A DNA stretch of 64,000 nt, taken from NCBI RefSeq assembly GCF_001571145.1, contig NZ_BCTF01000020.1:1-64000 (forward strand). The letters are read 5' to 3'. Position 1 is the first letter of the stretch. Each line of letters starts with the position of its first letter. This stretch comes from Hydrogenophaga flava NBRC 102514 (lineage in GTDB: Bacteria > Pseudomonadota > Gammaproteobacteria > Burkholderiales > Burkholderiaceae_C). Below are positions 48,634 through 56,758 of this stretch, piece by piece. Made by a program: the position numbers and the translations under genes. Below the pieces are notes generated by a model, which was given only the letters and a program-made list of their open reading frames with translations, did not search any database and had not been told where the DNA came from.

Positions 48634-51177
48634 ATGATCGGTCACTGCTTGCGCTGGATCAAACGCTGGGACCCACGTTCGCCACGACCGGCATCCAGCG
48701 TTGCACCAGCCACCGCCATCCCACCCCGTGCGACAACCGATGAGGTCGATCCGCCCATGCCGGTGGTCCGTGGCCACGCCGACGGGTGGCTGAAGGTGCT
48801 GCCAGCGGCCGACCTGCTGCGACTGGTGCATGGCAGCAAGGTGCTGGACACGATGTGGCGCCAGTCGCGTCTGGCACAGATAGTCTGGGAGCGGGATCTG
48901 CTTCCAGCGATCCACCGCTATGCGGAGTACGTGCAGCTCATGCCCGCTTCCGAGTCGCATCACCATGCCCATGTCGGTGGGCTGCTCTCGCACACGCTGG
49001 AGATGACGCTAGCGGCGATGACCTGGCGCAACGGTCACTTTTTCCCGGAAGGTGCGAGCGTCGAGGAGATGGACGCTCAGCGCGACGAGTGGACCTATGT
49101 GGTCTTCTTCGCGGCTCTGCTCCACGACGTGGGCAAGATCATGGCGGACCTTCGCATCGCCTGGATCTGCACCGGCATGGAGGCACCGTTGCGCTGGGTC
49201 CCGATGTCCGGGCCACTGACCGCCATGGTGCAATCGCGGCCTGGTGGTGAGTATCTGGTGGAGTTCACACCGAAGTCGGCGCGGGACTATGCGGCACATT
49301 CCCGCCTGGCCACGATCTTGTTGCAACAGGTGGCGCCAGCCACGGCGCTGAGCTTTCTGGCGCGCCGGCCGCAAGCATTCGAGGCACTGACGCAGTACCT
49401 CTCTGGCGGCGACAAGAGCAGCATGCTGGCCCAGTTGGTGCGCAAGGCCGACCAGACCTCGACACAACAGGCGCTGGCCAACGGAAGCCGCGAGCGCTTC
49501 ACGACCGCGACGAGCATCCCGCTGATCGACCTGCTGATGCAATCGGTGCGTGAGATGCTCAGGAGCGGCACCGCCTTGCCGCTGAACCGTTCCGGTGCCG
49601 CTGGCTGGGTCTACGACGGGAGCATCTGGTTCGTGGCCAAGCGACTGGCCGATGCGGTGAGGCAGCACATACGACAGCACCACCCGGATGAAGCTGTGCC
49701 AGGCGAGGCCAAGAATGATCGGCTGTTCGACACTTGGCAGGAATACGGCTGCATCCAGCCCAACCCGCAAAGCGGACAGGCCATCTGGTATGTGCTGGTG
49801 CAGGGTTCGGCCGTTGACGGTTCCGAGTCTGTTGCAGTGGCTCCTGTGCAAGGGGCAGGGGAGAACGATGGGGCCTACAGTCACTCGCTGACCATGCTCA
49901 GATTCCCGCTGGACAAGGTGTTCGAGGAAGCAGTGGCATACCCACCCCCGATGCGCGGGCGCATTGAGGTGCAGGTCAAACGTGGAGCAGCTTCGGGCGA
50001 GGCGGCCAACGAATCGTCCGCTGAGCCAGCGGCTCGACAGGATTCTGGATCGGGAATCCAGTCGGCTCTGAGTGAGGGTGCAGATGCGCCATCGAACAGC
50101 AATGTCGACCAGGCCACCCGGTCACCGACTCCCGGCGCGGGTCATCAGGAGACCTCTGGCGCGGCCAAGCAGGCCAAACCCAAGGCCGAACAACTGCGAG
50201 CGCCTGCCTTCAAGCGGCCGGGCAAGCCAGCCGAAACGACCAAGGCGGCGGGCGGCCCCAAACCTGGCGATCCGGTTCAAGGCACGCCACGGGTGACAAG
50301 CGCCCCCTCGAACATGCGACCGCGTGGTGAGCAGCGCCCGACCGAGTCACGGCAGGTACCACCAACCTCATCACCTGCGGCGGCTGCTTCGAGTCTGGAG
50401 CCTCCGCTGGACAAGTGGCTGGATTTCGAGGACGACGCTGCAGCGTTCAAAGACTACCCGAAGCTGCCGCATCAACCCTTGGAAACGCAAAAAGCCGCAC
50501 CGCGAGGGCCGTCGGTCGCGACCGCACCGCCAAAGGCACCTGCATCAGCGGGCAAACGTGCATCCAAACCTGGAGCAGACGTGGCCACATCGCCCGACAC
50601 TGGCGCAAACCGTTCCACAGAGGCGCTTCCAAGCCTGCCTCAGCTGCCAGCAGTTCGACCGCTGCTGGCTCGCTCTGGGCAGCCGCCCGAGGTACTTGCC
50701 AGGGCGGCTCCCACACAGTTCCAGACTGCGCCTGTCATTCTCAGTCCATTCCTGCCAGAGCTGCCGCATGAGACCGCCGGCAGGCCCAGCGAACCCACTC
50801 CTGCTGCAGTTGGCTTCATCGAATGGCTGCAGCAAGGCCTGTCCAGCCGGGCCTTGAAGTACAACGAGACCGGCGCGCTGGTGCATTTCGTAGCCGAGGG
50901 CATGGCGCTGGTCTCACCGCTGGTATTTCGTACCTACGCCGCAGAAACTGTTGCAGCCAGTGATGCCCAGGTCGACGCACAGGCGCTGCAGGTGCAGCGC
51001 GAAGTGATCAAGTCGGGATGGCATCTGATGGGGCCCGGCAAGGTCAACATCCTTAAGTACCAGGTCATGGGGCGCGGTGGCGTGCCTGTGGGCAAACTCA
51101 GCGCCGTGGTGCTCACTCAGCCGGACCGCTGGGTCGTGCCCGTGCCACCGGTCAACCCGGTCCTCAAGCTCGTTTGA
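48634..51177 (+). CDS. traI: MobH-type relaxase (TraI of ICE type)
   Basis: Nicks the transfer origin and leads the DNA into the recipient; 847 residues from ATG 48634 (TTG at 48628 is the alternative). The MobH hallmark is visible: ESHHHAHVGGLLSHTLEM (metal-binding histidines near 108-116) followed by FFAALLHDVGKIMADL (HD near 164), the HD-hydrolase-like core of this relaxase family. Residues about 440-690 are low-complexity and Pro/Ala-rich. The C-terminal part (VGFIEWLQQGLSSRALKYNETGALVHFVAEGMALVSPLVF) is the domain seen at the end of ICE TraI proteins. It is the last ICE gene before the chromosomal genes. Confidence 0.92.
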   Translation: MIGHCLRWIKRWDPRSPRPASSVAPATAIPPRATTDEVDPPMPVVRGHADGWLKVLPAADLLRLVHGSKVLDTMWRQSRLAQIVWERDLLPAIHRYAEYVQLMPASESHHHAHVGGLLSHTLEMTLAAMTWRNGHFFPEGASVEEMDAQRDEWTYVVFFAALLHDVGKIMADLRIAWICTGMEAPLRWVPMSGPLTAMVQSRPGGEYLVEFTPKSARDYAAHSRLATILLQQVAPATALSFLARRPQAFEALTQYLSGGDKSSMLAQLVRKADQTSTQQALANGSRERFTTATSIPLIDLLMQSVREMLRSGTALPLNRSGAAGWVYDGSIWFVAKRLADAVRQHIRQHHPDEAVPGEAKNDRLFDTWQEYGCIQPNPQSGQAIWYVLVQGSAVDGSESVAVAPVQGAGENDGAYSHSLTMLRFPLDKVFEEAVAYPPPMRGRIEVQVKRGAASGEAANESSAEPAARQDSGSGIQSALSEGADAPSNSNVDQATRSPTPGAGHQETSGAAKQAKPKAEQLRAPAFKRPGKPAETTKAAGGPKPGDPVQGTPRVTSAPSNMRPRGEQRPTESRQVPPTSSPAAAASSLEPPLDKWLDFEDDAAAFKDYPKLPHQPLETQKAAPRGPSVATAPPKAPASAGKRASKPGADVATSPDTGANRSTEALPSLPQLPAVRPLLARSGQPPEVLARAAPTQFQTAPVILSPFLPELPHETAGRPSEPTPAAVGFIEWLQQGLSSRALKYNETGALVHFVAEGMALVSPLVFRTYAAETVAASDAQVDAQALQVQREVIKSGWHLMGPGKVNILKYQVMGRGGVPVGKLSAVVLTQPDRWVVPVPPVNPVLKLV

Positions 51178-51344
51178 ACCGCAGGTGCTGGATGGCTGGT
51201 AGATCTGACAGGGAGCGTTGAAAAAGTTTGACAGAGTCAGTCATGATCACTACATTGCAACCGTGCATCAGGGGAAACCAACTTGCTTGGGACCTGCGAA
51301 GGGCGTCATACATCAGTTGTGGCATCTGATCAAAAGTTGTGCAG

Positions 51345-51407
51345 ACATCGTGGAAAGTTGAACGGGCTCAGGCCCGTTTTTACGGCCTTATCAATATTCC
51401 ACGATGT
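51345..51407. repeat. 11-bp inverted repeat around a terminator at the presumed ICE edge
   Basis: ACATCGTGGAA (51345-51355) and TTCCACGATGT (51397-51407) are exact reverse complements with a 41-bp spacer. The spacer contains the terminator hairpin at 51361-51381. Its symmetry may be a recombinase or regulator site, or chance. Confidence 0.5.
51361..51381 (+). terminator. Rho-independent terminator downstream of the relaxase gene
   Basis: AACGGGC-TCAG-GCCCGTT followed by TTT and A-rich DNA. A 7-bp stem with a 4-nt loop, in the direction of the relaxase transcript. Confidence 0.7.
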
Positions 51408-51608
51408 ATATTATGTTAACTAAAAGAGCCGTGAACGAAACGACTCCAGGTTCGGCCTGAATGTTGCTCTTGCCCTCTTGAGCAGACACCTGCATCCGGG
51501 GAAACACCAGCTTGGTGCGTCCGATAAGTGGACTGCCCACACCTACAATGTTGCCCACCGGCAGGAGTCCAATCCGGCCAGTTCCATTCAACCTTCTCAA
51601 GGACGTTC

Positions 51609-52469
51609 ATGAAGCATCTGTTTCTGACCCTCAGCATGATCGGCGCCGCCACCCTGGTGGGCTGTGGCAAGACCGAAGCCCCCGCGCCGGCCGCTCCGGC
51701 GCCTGCGCCCACCGCCGAAGCACCGGCACCCGCTCCTGCCAGCCAGTGGCCGGAACTGCGCGTGGCCATCGATCCCACTTACAAGCCCTTCACCTACAAG
51801 ACCGACGCGGGCGAGCCCGCGGGTTTCGACGTGGACGTGGCCAAGGCCCTTTGCGACGAACTCAAGAGCAAGTGCGTGTTCGTCGAGCAGGCCTGGGACG
51901 GCATGATTCCCGGTCTGCTGGCCAAGAAGTACGACGCCATCATTTCCTCGATGTCGATCACCGAAGAGCGCAAGCAGTCGGTTGATTTCACGGGCAAGTA
52001 CTACAACACGCCGTCCTGCGTGGTCGTCAAGACCGCACTGAACCTGGGCGCCGAAGCCGCGGGTTTCAAGGGCAAGAAACTGGGCGTGCTGAAGGCATCC
52101 ACCCAGGAAAAGTACGCCATGGGTGAGCTCAAGGCCGCAGGCGCGACTGTTGTGCCGTACGACGCCCAGGACCAGGTCTATCTGGACATCAAGTCCGGCC
52201 GTCTGGACGGCACCGTGGCCGACGTGGTCGAAGTCCAGGGTGGCTTCCTGTCCACACCGGACGGCAAGGACTACAGCTGCGCCGGTGGCCGCATTCCGGT
52301 CGAGTTCGACGCCAAGTACTTCGGTGCTGGCGCGGGCGTGGCCATCCGCAAGGAAGACACCGCCCTGCGCGATGCGCTGGACGCGGGCATCAAGGCCATC
52401 CGCGACAACGGCAAGTGGAAAGAACTCTCTGAGAAGCACGTCCCTGGCGTGGACATCTGGGGTTCCTGA
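51609..52469 (+). CDS. aotJ: Amino-acid ABC transporter substrate-binding lipoprotein (AotJ-like)
   Basis: 286 residues; captures a basic amino acid, probably arginine/ornithine, and gives it to the permeases. ATG 51609 follows AAGGA. The signal ends in a lipobox with Cys19 (TLVGC), unlike soluble AotJ, and is followed by a proline/alanine linker (PAPAAPAPAPTAEAPAPAPA) to about residue 45. The binding domain has LRVAIDPTYKPFTYKTDAGEPAGFDVDVAKALCDEL, KYDAIISSMSITEERKQSVDFTGKYY, the SBP signature. The gene order J-Q-M-O-P matches the arginine/ornithine transporter operon of pseudomonads. The substrate is inferred. Confidence 0.85.
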   Translation: MKHLFLTLSMIGAATLVGCGKTEAPAPAAPAPAPTAEAPAPAPASQWPELRVAIDPTYKPFTYKTDAGEPAGFDVDVAKALCDELKSKCVFVEQAWDGMIPGLLAKKYDAIISSMSITEERKQSVDFTGKYYNTPSCVVVKTALNLGAEAAGFKGKKLGVLKASTQEKYAMGELKAAGATVVPYDAQDQVYLDIKSGRLDGTVADVVEVQGGFLSTPDGKDYSCAGGRIPVEFDAKYFGAGAGVAIRKEDTALRDALDAGIKAIRDNGKWKELSEKHVPGVDIWGS

Positions 52470-52495
52470 TCCATTGAGCTGAACCGCGAGCGCCG

Positions 52496-53197
52496 ATGAC
52501 GACCTATTTCATCCAGATCCTCCAGGGCCTGCTGGTCACCCTCGGCGTCTCGCTGGGCGCGCTAGTCGTCGCCGCCGTGCTCGGCCTGGCCGGCGCGGCG
52601 GCCAAACTCTCGCCCTATCGCTGGCTCAACTGGGTCGGCGACATCTATTCCACAGTGATCCGGGGTGTCCCGGATCTGGTGTGGATGCTGCTGCTGTACT
52701 TCGGCGGGCAGATTCTGATCAACGACATCTTCGAAGCCATGGGCTACCGCAGTGGCCCGCAGATCAACCCCTTCGTGGCGGGGGTGCTGACCATTGGTTT
52801 CGTCTACGGCGCCTACATGACGGAAACCTTCCGCGGCGCCATCATGAGCGTGCCCAAAGGGCAGTCGGAGGCCGGCTGGGCCTACGGCATGAGCCGTTTC
52901 TATACCTTCCGCCGCATGGTGCTGCCGCAGATGGTTCGCTTCGCCCTGCCCAGTTTCACCAACAACTGGCTGGTGCTGCTCAAGGCCACCGCCCTCGTCT
53001 CGGTGATCGGACTGGCCGACATCACCAACCTCGCCAAGCAGGCCGGTGCGGCCGCGCGCGGCGACATCCCCGGCGCCGCGATCATCTTCATGGCCTTCGC
53101 CGGCTTCCTCTACCTACTGATCTCCACCATCAGCCTGATCCTGCTGCGCAAGGCCGAGGCCCGTTACTCCGTGGGCGTGAAGCGGGGTGAGTTCTGA
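52496..53197 (+). CDS. aotQ: Amino-acid ABC transporter permease (AotQ/HisQ-like)
   Basis: 233 residues. Membrane helices near 12-34 (GLLVTLGVSLGALVVAAVLGLAG), the ATPase-contact EAA loop (GQSEAGWAYGMSRFYTFRRMVLPQMVRFALPSF), and helices at 165-190 and 205-225. It pairs with the AotM-like permease encoded next. The stop overlaps the next start (the shared base at 53197), so they are translated together. The role is to form the channel for the amino acid. This is the HisQ type by the N-terminal sequence. Confidence 0.9.
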   Translation: MTTYFIQILQGLLVTLGVSLGALVVAAVLGLAGAAAKLSPYRWLNWVGDIYSTVIRGVPDLVWMLLLYFGGQILINDIFEAMGYRSGPQINPFVAGVLTIGFVYGAYMTETFRGAIMSVPKGQSEAGWAYGMSRFYTFRRMVLPQMVRFALPSFTNNWLVLLKATALVSVIGLADITNLAKQAGAAARGDIPGAAIIFMAFAGFLYLLISTISLILLRKAEARYSVGVKRGEF

Positions 53198-53913
53198 TGG
53201 ACAAGTTTGCGATCATCTTCCAGCCGCAGAACCTGGCCCTCTACTGGACGGGGTTCCTGGCGACCATGGAACTGCTGGCCATCAGTCTGCTGGCCGGCGG
53301 CCTGCTGACACTGCCGCTCACCCTGATGCGGGTCTCGCGCAACCGCTGGATCTCCACGCCGGTCTGGCTGTTCACCTATGTGGTGCGCGGCACGCCACTG
53401 CTGATCCAGGTCTATTTCATCTACTACGGCATCGCCCAGTTGGAGTGGGTGCAGGCGCTGTGGGACACGGTCTGGCCCTGGACGCTGTTCAAGGACCCGT
53501 TCTTCTGCGCGTTGGCCGCGTTCTCGCTCAACACCTGCGCCTACACGGTCGAGATGCTGGCGGGAGCCATCAAGGAAACACCCGCCGGCGAGATCGAGGC
53601 CGCACAGGCCGCAGGCTTCAGCAAGTGGAACATGATGTTCCGTCTGGTGCTGCCCAGCGCCCTGCGCCGCACCCTGCCCGGCTACTCCAACGAAGTCGTG
53701 ATGATGCTGCACGCCACCTCGCTGGCGAGCGTGGTGCCGGCGCTGTATGACCTGACCAACGCTGCCTACGCGATCTACAAGACCTACTACCTCGCGTTCC
53801 AGCCGTTCATCGTGGTCGCGGTGCTGTATTTCATACTGACCTTCGCCCTGGTCTACGTGTTCCGGCTGCTGGAAAAGCGTTTCCTGGCCTATCTGCGCCC
53901 ACGCACTCACTGA
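53197..53913 (+). CDS. aotM: Amino-acid ABC transporter permease (AotM/HisM-like)
   Basis: 238 residues. N-terminal helix (LALYWTGFLATMELLAISLLAGGLL), a P-loop-facing EAA motif (AGAIKETPAGEIEAAQAAGFSKWNMMFRLVLPSALRR) and the final helix (FIVVAVLYFILTFALVYVFRL). The conserved Gly in the EAA loop is present. It forms the second half of the channel with the AotQ-like protein. It is 22 bp upstream of the AotO-like gene. Confidence 0.9.
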   Translation: MDKFAIIFQPQNLALYWTGFLATMELLAISLLAGGLLTLPLTLMRVSRNRWISTPVWLFTYVVRGTPLLIQVYFIYYGIAQLEWVQALWDTVWPWTLFKDPFFCALAAFSLNTCAYTVEMLAGAIKETPAGEIEAAQAAGFSKWNMMFRLVLPSALRRTLPGYSNEVVMMLHATSLASVVPALYDLTNAAYAIYKTYYLAFQPFIVVAVLYFILTFALVYVFRLLEKRFLAYLRPRTH

Positions 53914-53935
53914 TCCCCGTTTTCTCTTCTTCCGG

Positions 53936-55057
53936 ATGCGACAGCTCCAACACCCCCTGCTCTCTCCGTCGCTGGGCACCCAGCGCCAGGTCACCAGCCT
54001 GCACTTCGGTCAGGCCACCAACGGTCGCAAGGCCTACATCCAGTCCAGCCTGCACGCCGACGAGCTGCCCGGCATGCTCACCGCGCACAAGCTCCGGGGC
54101 CTTCTGGTCGCGGCCGAGGCCGCTGGCGAGATCCCGGGCGAGGTCGTGCTGGTGCCGGTGTGCAACCCGATCGGTCTGGACCAGAGCCTGATGCATCACC
54201 AGATGGGCCGCTTCGAGCTGCTCACCATGGAGAACTTCAACCGGAACTACCCGGACTTCTTCAACCTGGTGAAAGACCGTATCGCGCCGAAGCTCACGCA
54301 GGATGCGGAGACCAACTTGAGGCTCGTTCGGGCCGCCATGCACGAGGTGCTGCAGGAGCAGCCAGTAACCACCGAGCTGGAGAGCCTGCGCCGGGTGCTG
54401 ATGGGCCTTTCCTGCGACGCCGACGTGGTGTTGGACCTGCACTGCGACTTTGAGGCCACTCTTCATATGTATGTCGAGCAGCCCATGCTCGACCTGATGG
54501 CGCCGCTGGCGCGCCTGCTCGGCGCCCAGGCGCTGCTGTGGGCGCGCGGCTCGGGTCCTTCGATCTCCTTCGATGAGGCGCTGTCCGGCCCCTGGTGGCG
54601 TTTGCGCGATCACTTCGCCGACCAGGCGCCCATCCCCCTGGGCTGCGCCAGCACCACCGTCGAGCTGCGCAGCCAGACCGATGTGTCGGGCGCCCTGGCC
54701 AGCCAGGATGCTCAGGCCATCGTCGGATACCTGCGCCATGTCGGTGTGATGGCCGGCCCCGCCCCTGCCCTGCCCGATCCGCAGTGCGAGCCGACGCCAC
54801 TGGCCGGCACGGAAGCCTCCCACGCCCCACACCCTGGCGTGATCGACTTTGTCGCCCAGGTCGGCGAGCGTGTGGCCGTCGGCCAGCTGCTGGCGCGGGT
54901 GATCGACCCACTGACACCGCGCGAAACCGACATCCGCAGCAGCATCGGCGGCATCGTCTACGCCCGCCACAGCCTGCGCTGGGCGACAACGGGCATGGAG
55001 CTTTGCCGCGTCGCCGGCCGAACACCGATCCGCTCCGGCAACCTGCTGAGCCCCTGA
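53936..55057 (+). CDS. aotO: AotO-like M14/succinylglutamate desuccinylase-type protein
   Basis: 373 residues of the aspartoacylase/AstE fold. The zinc ligands are seen as [10 protein letters not shown] (His-x-x-Glu) and DLHCDF (His), with NRNYPDF after the first; a C-terminal biotinyl-like or beta-barrel domain ([28 protein letters not shown]) follows. The function of AotO is unknown in pseudomonads. By family it would hydrolyse an amide bond of an N-acyl amino acid. It sits between permease M and the ATPase, exactly the position of aotO. ATG at 53936 is 22 bp after the permease stop. Confidence 0.82.
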   Translation: MRQLQHPLLSPSLGTQRQVTSLHFGQATNGRKAYIQSSLHADELPGMLTAHKLRGLLVAAEAAGEIPGEVVLVPVCNPIGLDQSLMHHQMGRFELLTMENFNRNYPDFFNLVKDRIAPKLTQDAETNLRLVRAAMHEVLQEQPVTTELESLRRVLMGLSCDADVVLDLHCDFEATLHMYVEQPMLDLMAPLARLLGAQALLWARGSGPSISFDEALSGPWWRLRDHFADQAPIPLGCASTTVELRSQTDVSGALASQDAQAIVGYLRHVGVMAGPAPALPDPQCEPTPLAGTEASHAPHPGVIDFVAQVGERVAVGQLLARVIDPLTPRETDIRSSIGGIVYARHSLRWATTGMELCRVAGRTPIRSGNLLSP

Positions 55058-55071
55058 CAGACACACGCACC

Positions 55072-55839
55072 ATGACCACCAAACTCGAAGCGATCGACAT
55101 CCGCAAGAGCTACGGCTCGCACGAGGTGCTCAAGGGCATTTCCCTGACGGCCAAGGCTGGCGATGTGATCAGCATCATCGGCTCGTCCGGATCTGGCAAA
55201 TCCACCTTCCTGCGCTGCATGAACCTGCTGGAGCGCCCGCAGAACGGCCGCATCGTGGTGGCCGGCGAGGAACTCAAGCTGGTCACCGCCAAGGACGGCA
55301 TGCTCAAGGCCGCCGACGAGAAACAGCTGCAGCGCCTGCGCGCTAAGCTGGCCATGGTATTCCAGCACTTCAACCTCTGGTCCCACCTGACCGTGCTGGA
55401 AAACGTGATCGAAGCGCCCATGCACGTGCTCGGCAAGGGCAAGGACGAAGCCATTGCCACCGCCCGCAAGTACCTCGAGAAGGTCGGGCTGCGCGATGTC
55501 GAGGGCAAATACCCGGCCCACATGTCGGGCGGCCAGCAGCAGCGTGTTGCGATCGCCCGGGCGCTGGCGATGGAGCCCGAGGTGATGCTGTTCGACGAGC
55601 CGACCAGCGCGCTCGACCCCGAGCTCGTCACCGAAGTGCTGCGCGTGATGCGCACCCTGGCCGAAGAAGGCCGCACCATGGTGGTGGTGACCCACGAGAT
55701 GGGTTTTGCGCGCGAGGTCAGCAACCACGTGCTGTTCCTGCACCAGGGGCGCATCGAGGAACAGGGCAACCCCCGTGAGGTGCTGGTCAACCCTAAGTCC
55801 GAACGGCTATCCCAGTTCCTCTCGGGCAAGCTCAAGTAA
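55072..55839 (+). CDS. aotP: Amino-acid ABC transporter ATP-binding protein (AotP/HisP-like)
   Basis: 255 residues from ATG 55072; the longer frame from 54595 is a shadow of the AotO-like gene. Walker [18 protein letters not shown]-loop [11 protein letters not shown], signature [15 protein letters not shown], Walker [14 protein letters not shown] and switch [11 protein letters not shown] are all intact. It drives uptake by the two permeases. The start lies 14 bp after the AotO-like stop, so the five genes form one transcript. An inverted repeat follows the stop (GTTCGCC/GGGCGAAC near 55853-55872) and may be a terminator without a strong T-run. Confidence 0.92.
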   Translation: MTTKLEAIDIRKSYGSHEVLKGISLTAKAGDVISIIGSSGSGKSTFLRCMNLLERPQNGRIVVAGEELKLVTAKDGMLKAADEKQLQRLRAKLAMVFQHFNLWSHLTVLENVIEAPMHVLGKGKDEAIATARKYLEKVGLRDVEGKYPAHMSGGQQQRVAIARALAMEPEVMLFDEPTSALDPELVTEVLRVMRTLAEEGRTMVVVTHEMGFAREVSNHVLFLHQGRIEEQGNPREVLVNPKSERLSQFLSGKLK

Positions 55840-55968
55840 GCCGTCGGCGACGGTTCGCCAATCGGGCGAACAGCGGGGTTTCCATCCTGCTGTTGGTGGG
55901 TTTCTGTGGCGTCCGGATGCGAGAGCATTGCTCCATCCCGGAACCACCTGCCAGAAAGGAACCTCTCC

Positions 55969-56745
55969 ATGAGCACTGTCGACACCAGCAACTCCAGCGC
56001 CTGGTCCCAGACCCTGTCGTCCCTGAGTGGCGCCATGTCCAGCTACCTGCAGGACAAGATGCACAAGAAGATGGATGCCGACAGCGATGGCGGTGTCAGC
56101 CAGAGCGAGTTCCAGGCAGCGCTTGAAAAGGTCGCGGGCAAGCTGGGTGTCGAGGTGGGCCAGGGCGCATCCGAGCTCTATGCCTCGCTTGATGCCAACA
56201 AGGACGGTGCACTGAATGGCGCCGAGGTGGGCACCCTGCTGCAGAACCTGTTTTCGTCCGCCTCGAACACCCAGGCGTTTGTCCAGTCGCGCGGCGATGA
56301 GGCCCGGTTCGCCGAACTCGACGCCGACAACGACGGCCAGATCTCGATGGCCGAGTTCGGTATCACACCATCCACCGAAACCACGGTGGTGCAGACCACC
56401 ACGGTGATCACGACCACGCAGGAAGTGGCGCCCGAAGGGTCCACCGCGCTGGCCGGAGCCACCGTTCCCACGGCGCCAGCAACCACGCCCCCCGTGCACG
56501 CGGTCACCACGCCGGAAGCGGATCCGGTAGTCGCCAGCACCGAAGAGGCGGTGGCGGGGACCGAGGACGCATCCCTGCAGGCCCTCATGCAGACCGTCGA
56601 TACCGACGGCAGCGGCGACATTTCGAGTGCCGAGCTGAACGCCTACGTGGCCAAGCTGAGCGCCCAGGCCGAAGCTGCGAGCAAACGCTACAACGACACC
56701 GCCCTGGCCTCGCTGAGCGGCGGCAGCCTCAACGAATCCGCCTGA
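55969..56745 (+). CDS. EF-hand calcium-binding protein, four EF loops
   Basis: 258 residues. Four DxDxDG-type loops are visible: 36-47 (DADSDGGVSQSE), 75-86 (DANKDGALNGAE), 118-129 (DADNDGQISMAE), and one near the C-terminus (DTDGSGDISSAE). The first half is helical; a Thr/Pro/Ala-rich linker separates EF3 from EF4. No signal peptide is seen, so it is likely cytoplasmic or released by a non-classical route. It may act as a calcium buffer or sensor. The start ATG is behind AGAAAGGA. It faces the penicillin acylase-like gene tail-to-tail. Confidence 0.85.
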   Translation: MSTVDTSNSSAWSQTLSSLSGAMSSYLQDKMHKKMDADSDGGVSQSEFQAALEKVAGKLGVEVGQGASELYASLDANKDGALNGAEVGTLLQNLFSSASNTQAFVQSRGDEARFAELDADNDGQISMAEFGITPSTETTVVQTTTVITTTQEVAPEGSTALAGATVPTAPATTPPVHAVTTPEADPVVASTEEAVAGTEDASLQALMQTVDTDGSGDISSAELNAYVAKLSAQAEAASKRYNDTALASLSGGSLNESA

Positions 56746-56758
56746 CGCCAGCCGGCGA

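Larger units (their letters stand above)
51178..51608. other. ICE-chromosome junction region, no gene
   Basis: 430 bp between the relaxase and the amino-acid transporter operon, without a supported gene. It holds a terminator hairpin and an 11-bp inverted repeat flanking it. No integrase gene or tRNA was seen, and I could not identify an att repeat. Confidence 0.5.

Noticed and set aside
24297-51322. CATCAGTTG shared between 24297 and 51310 as ICE attachment repeats
   Set aside because: Only nine bases and ordinary sequence around both; far too short to support an attL/attR claim.
53164-53994. Minus-strand frame opposite the AotM-like permease
   Set aside because: Antisense of a clear permease gene, and the product is not like any protein family.
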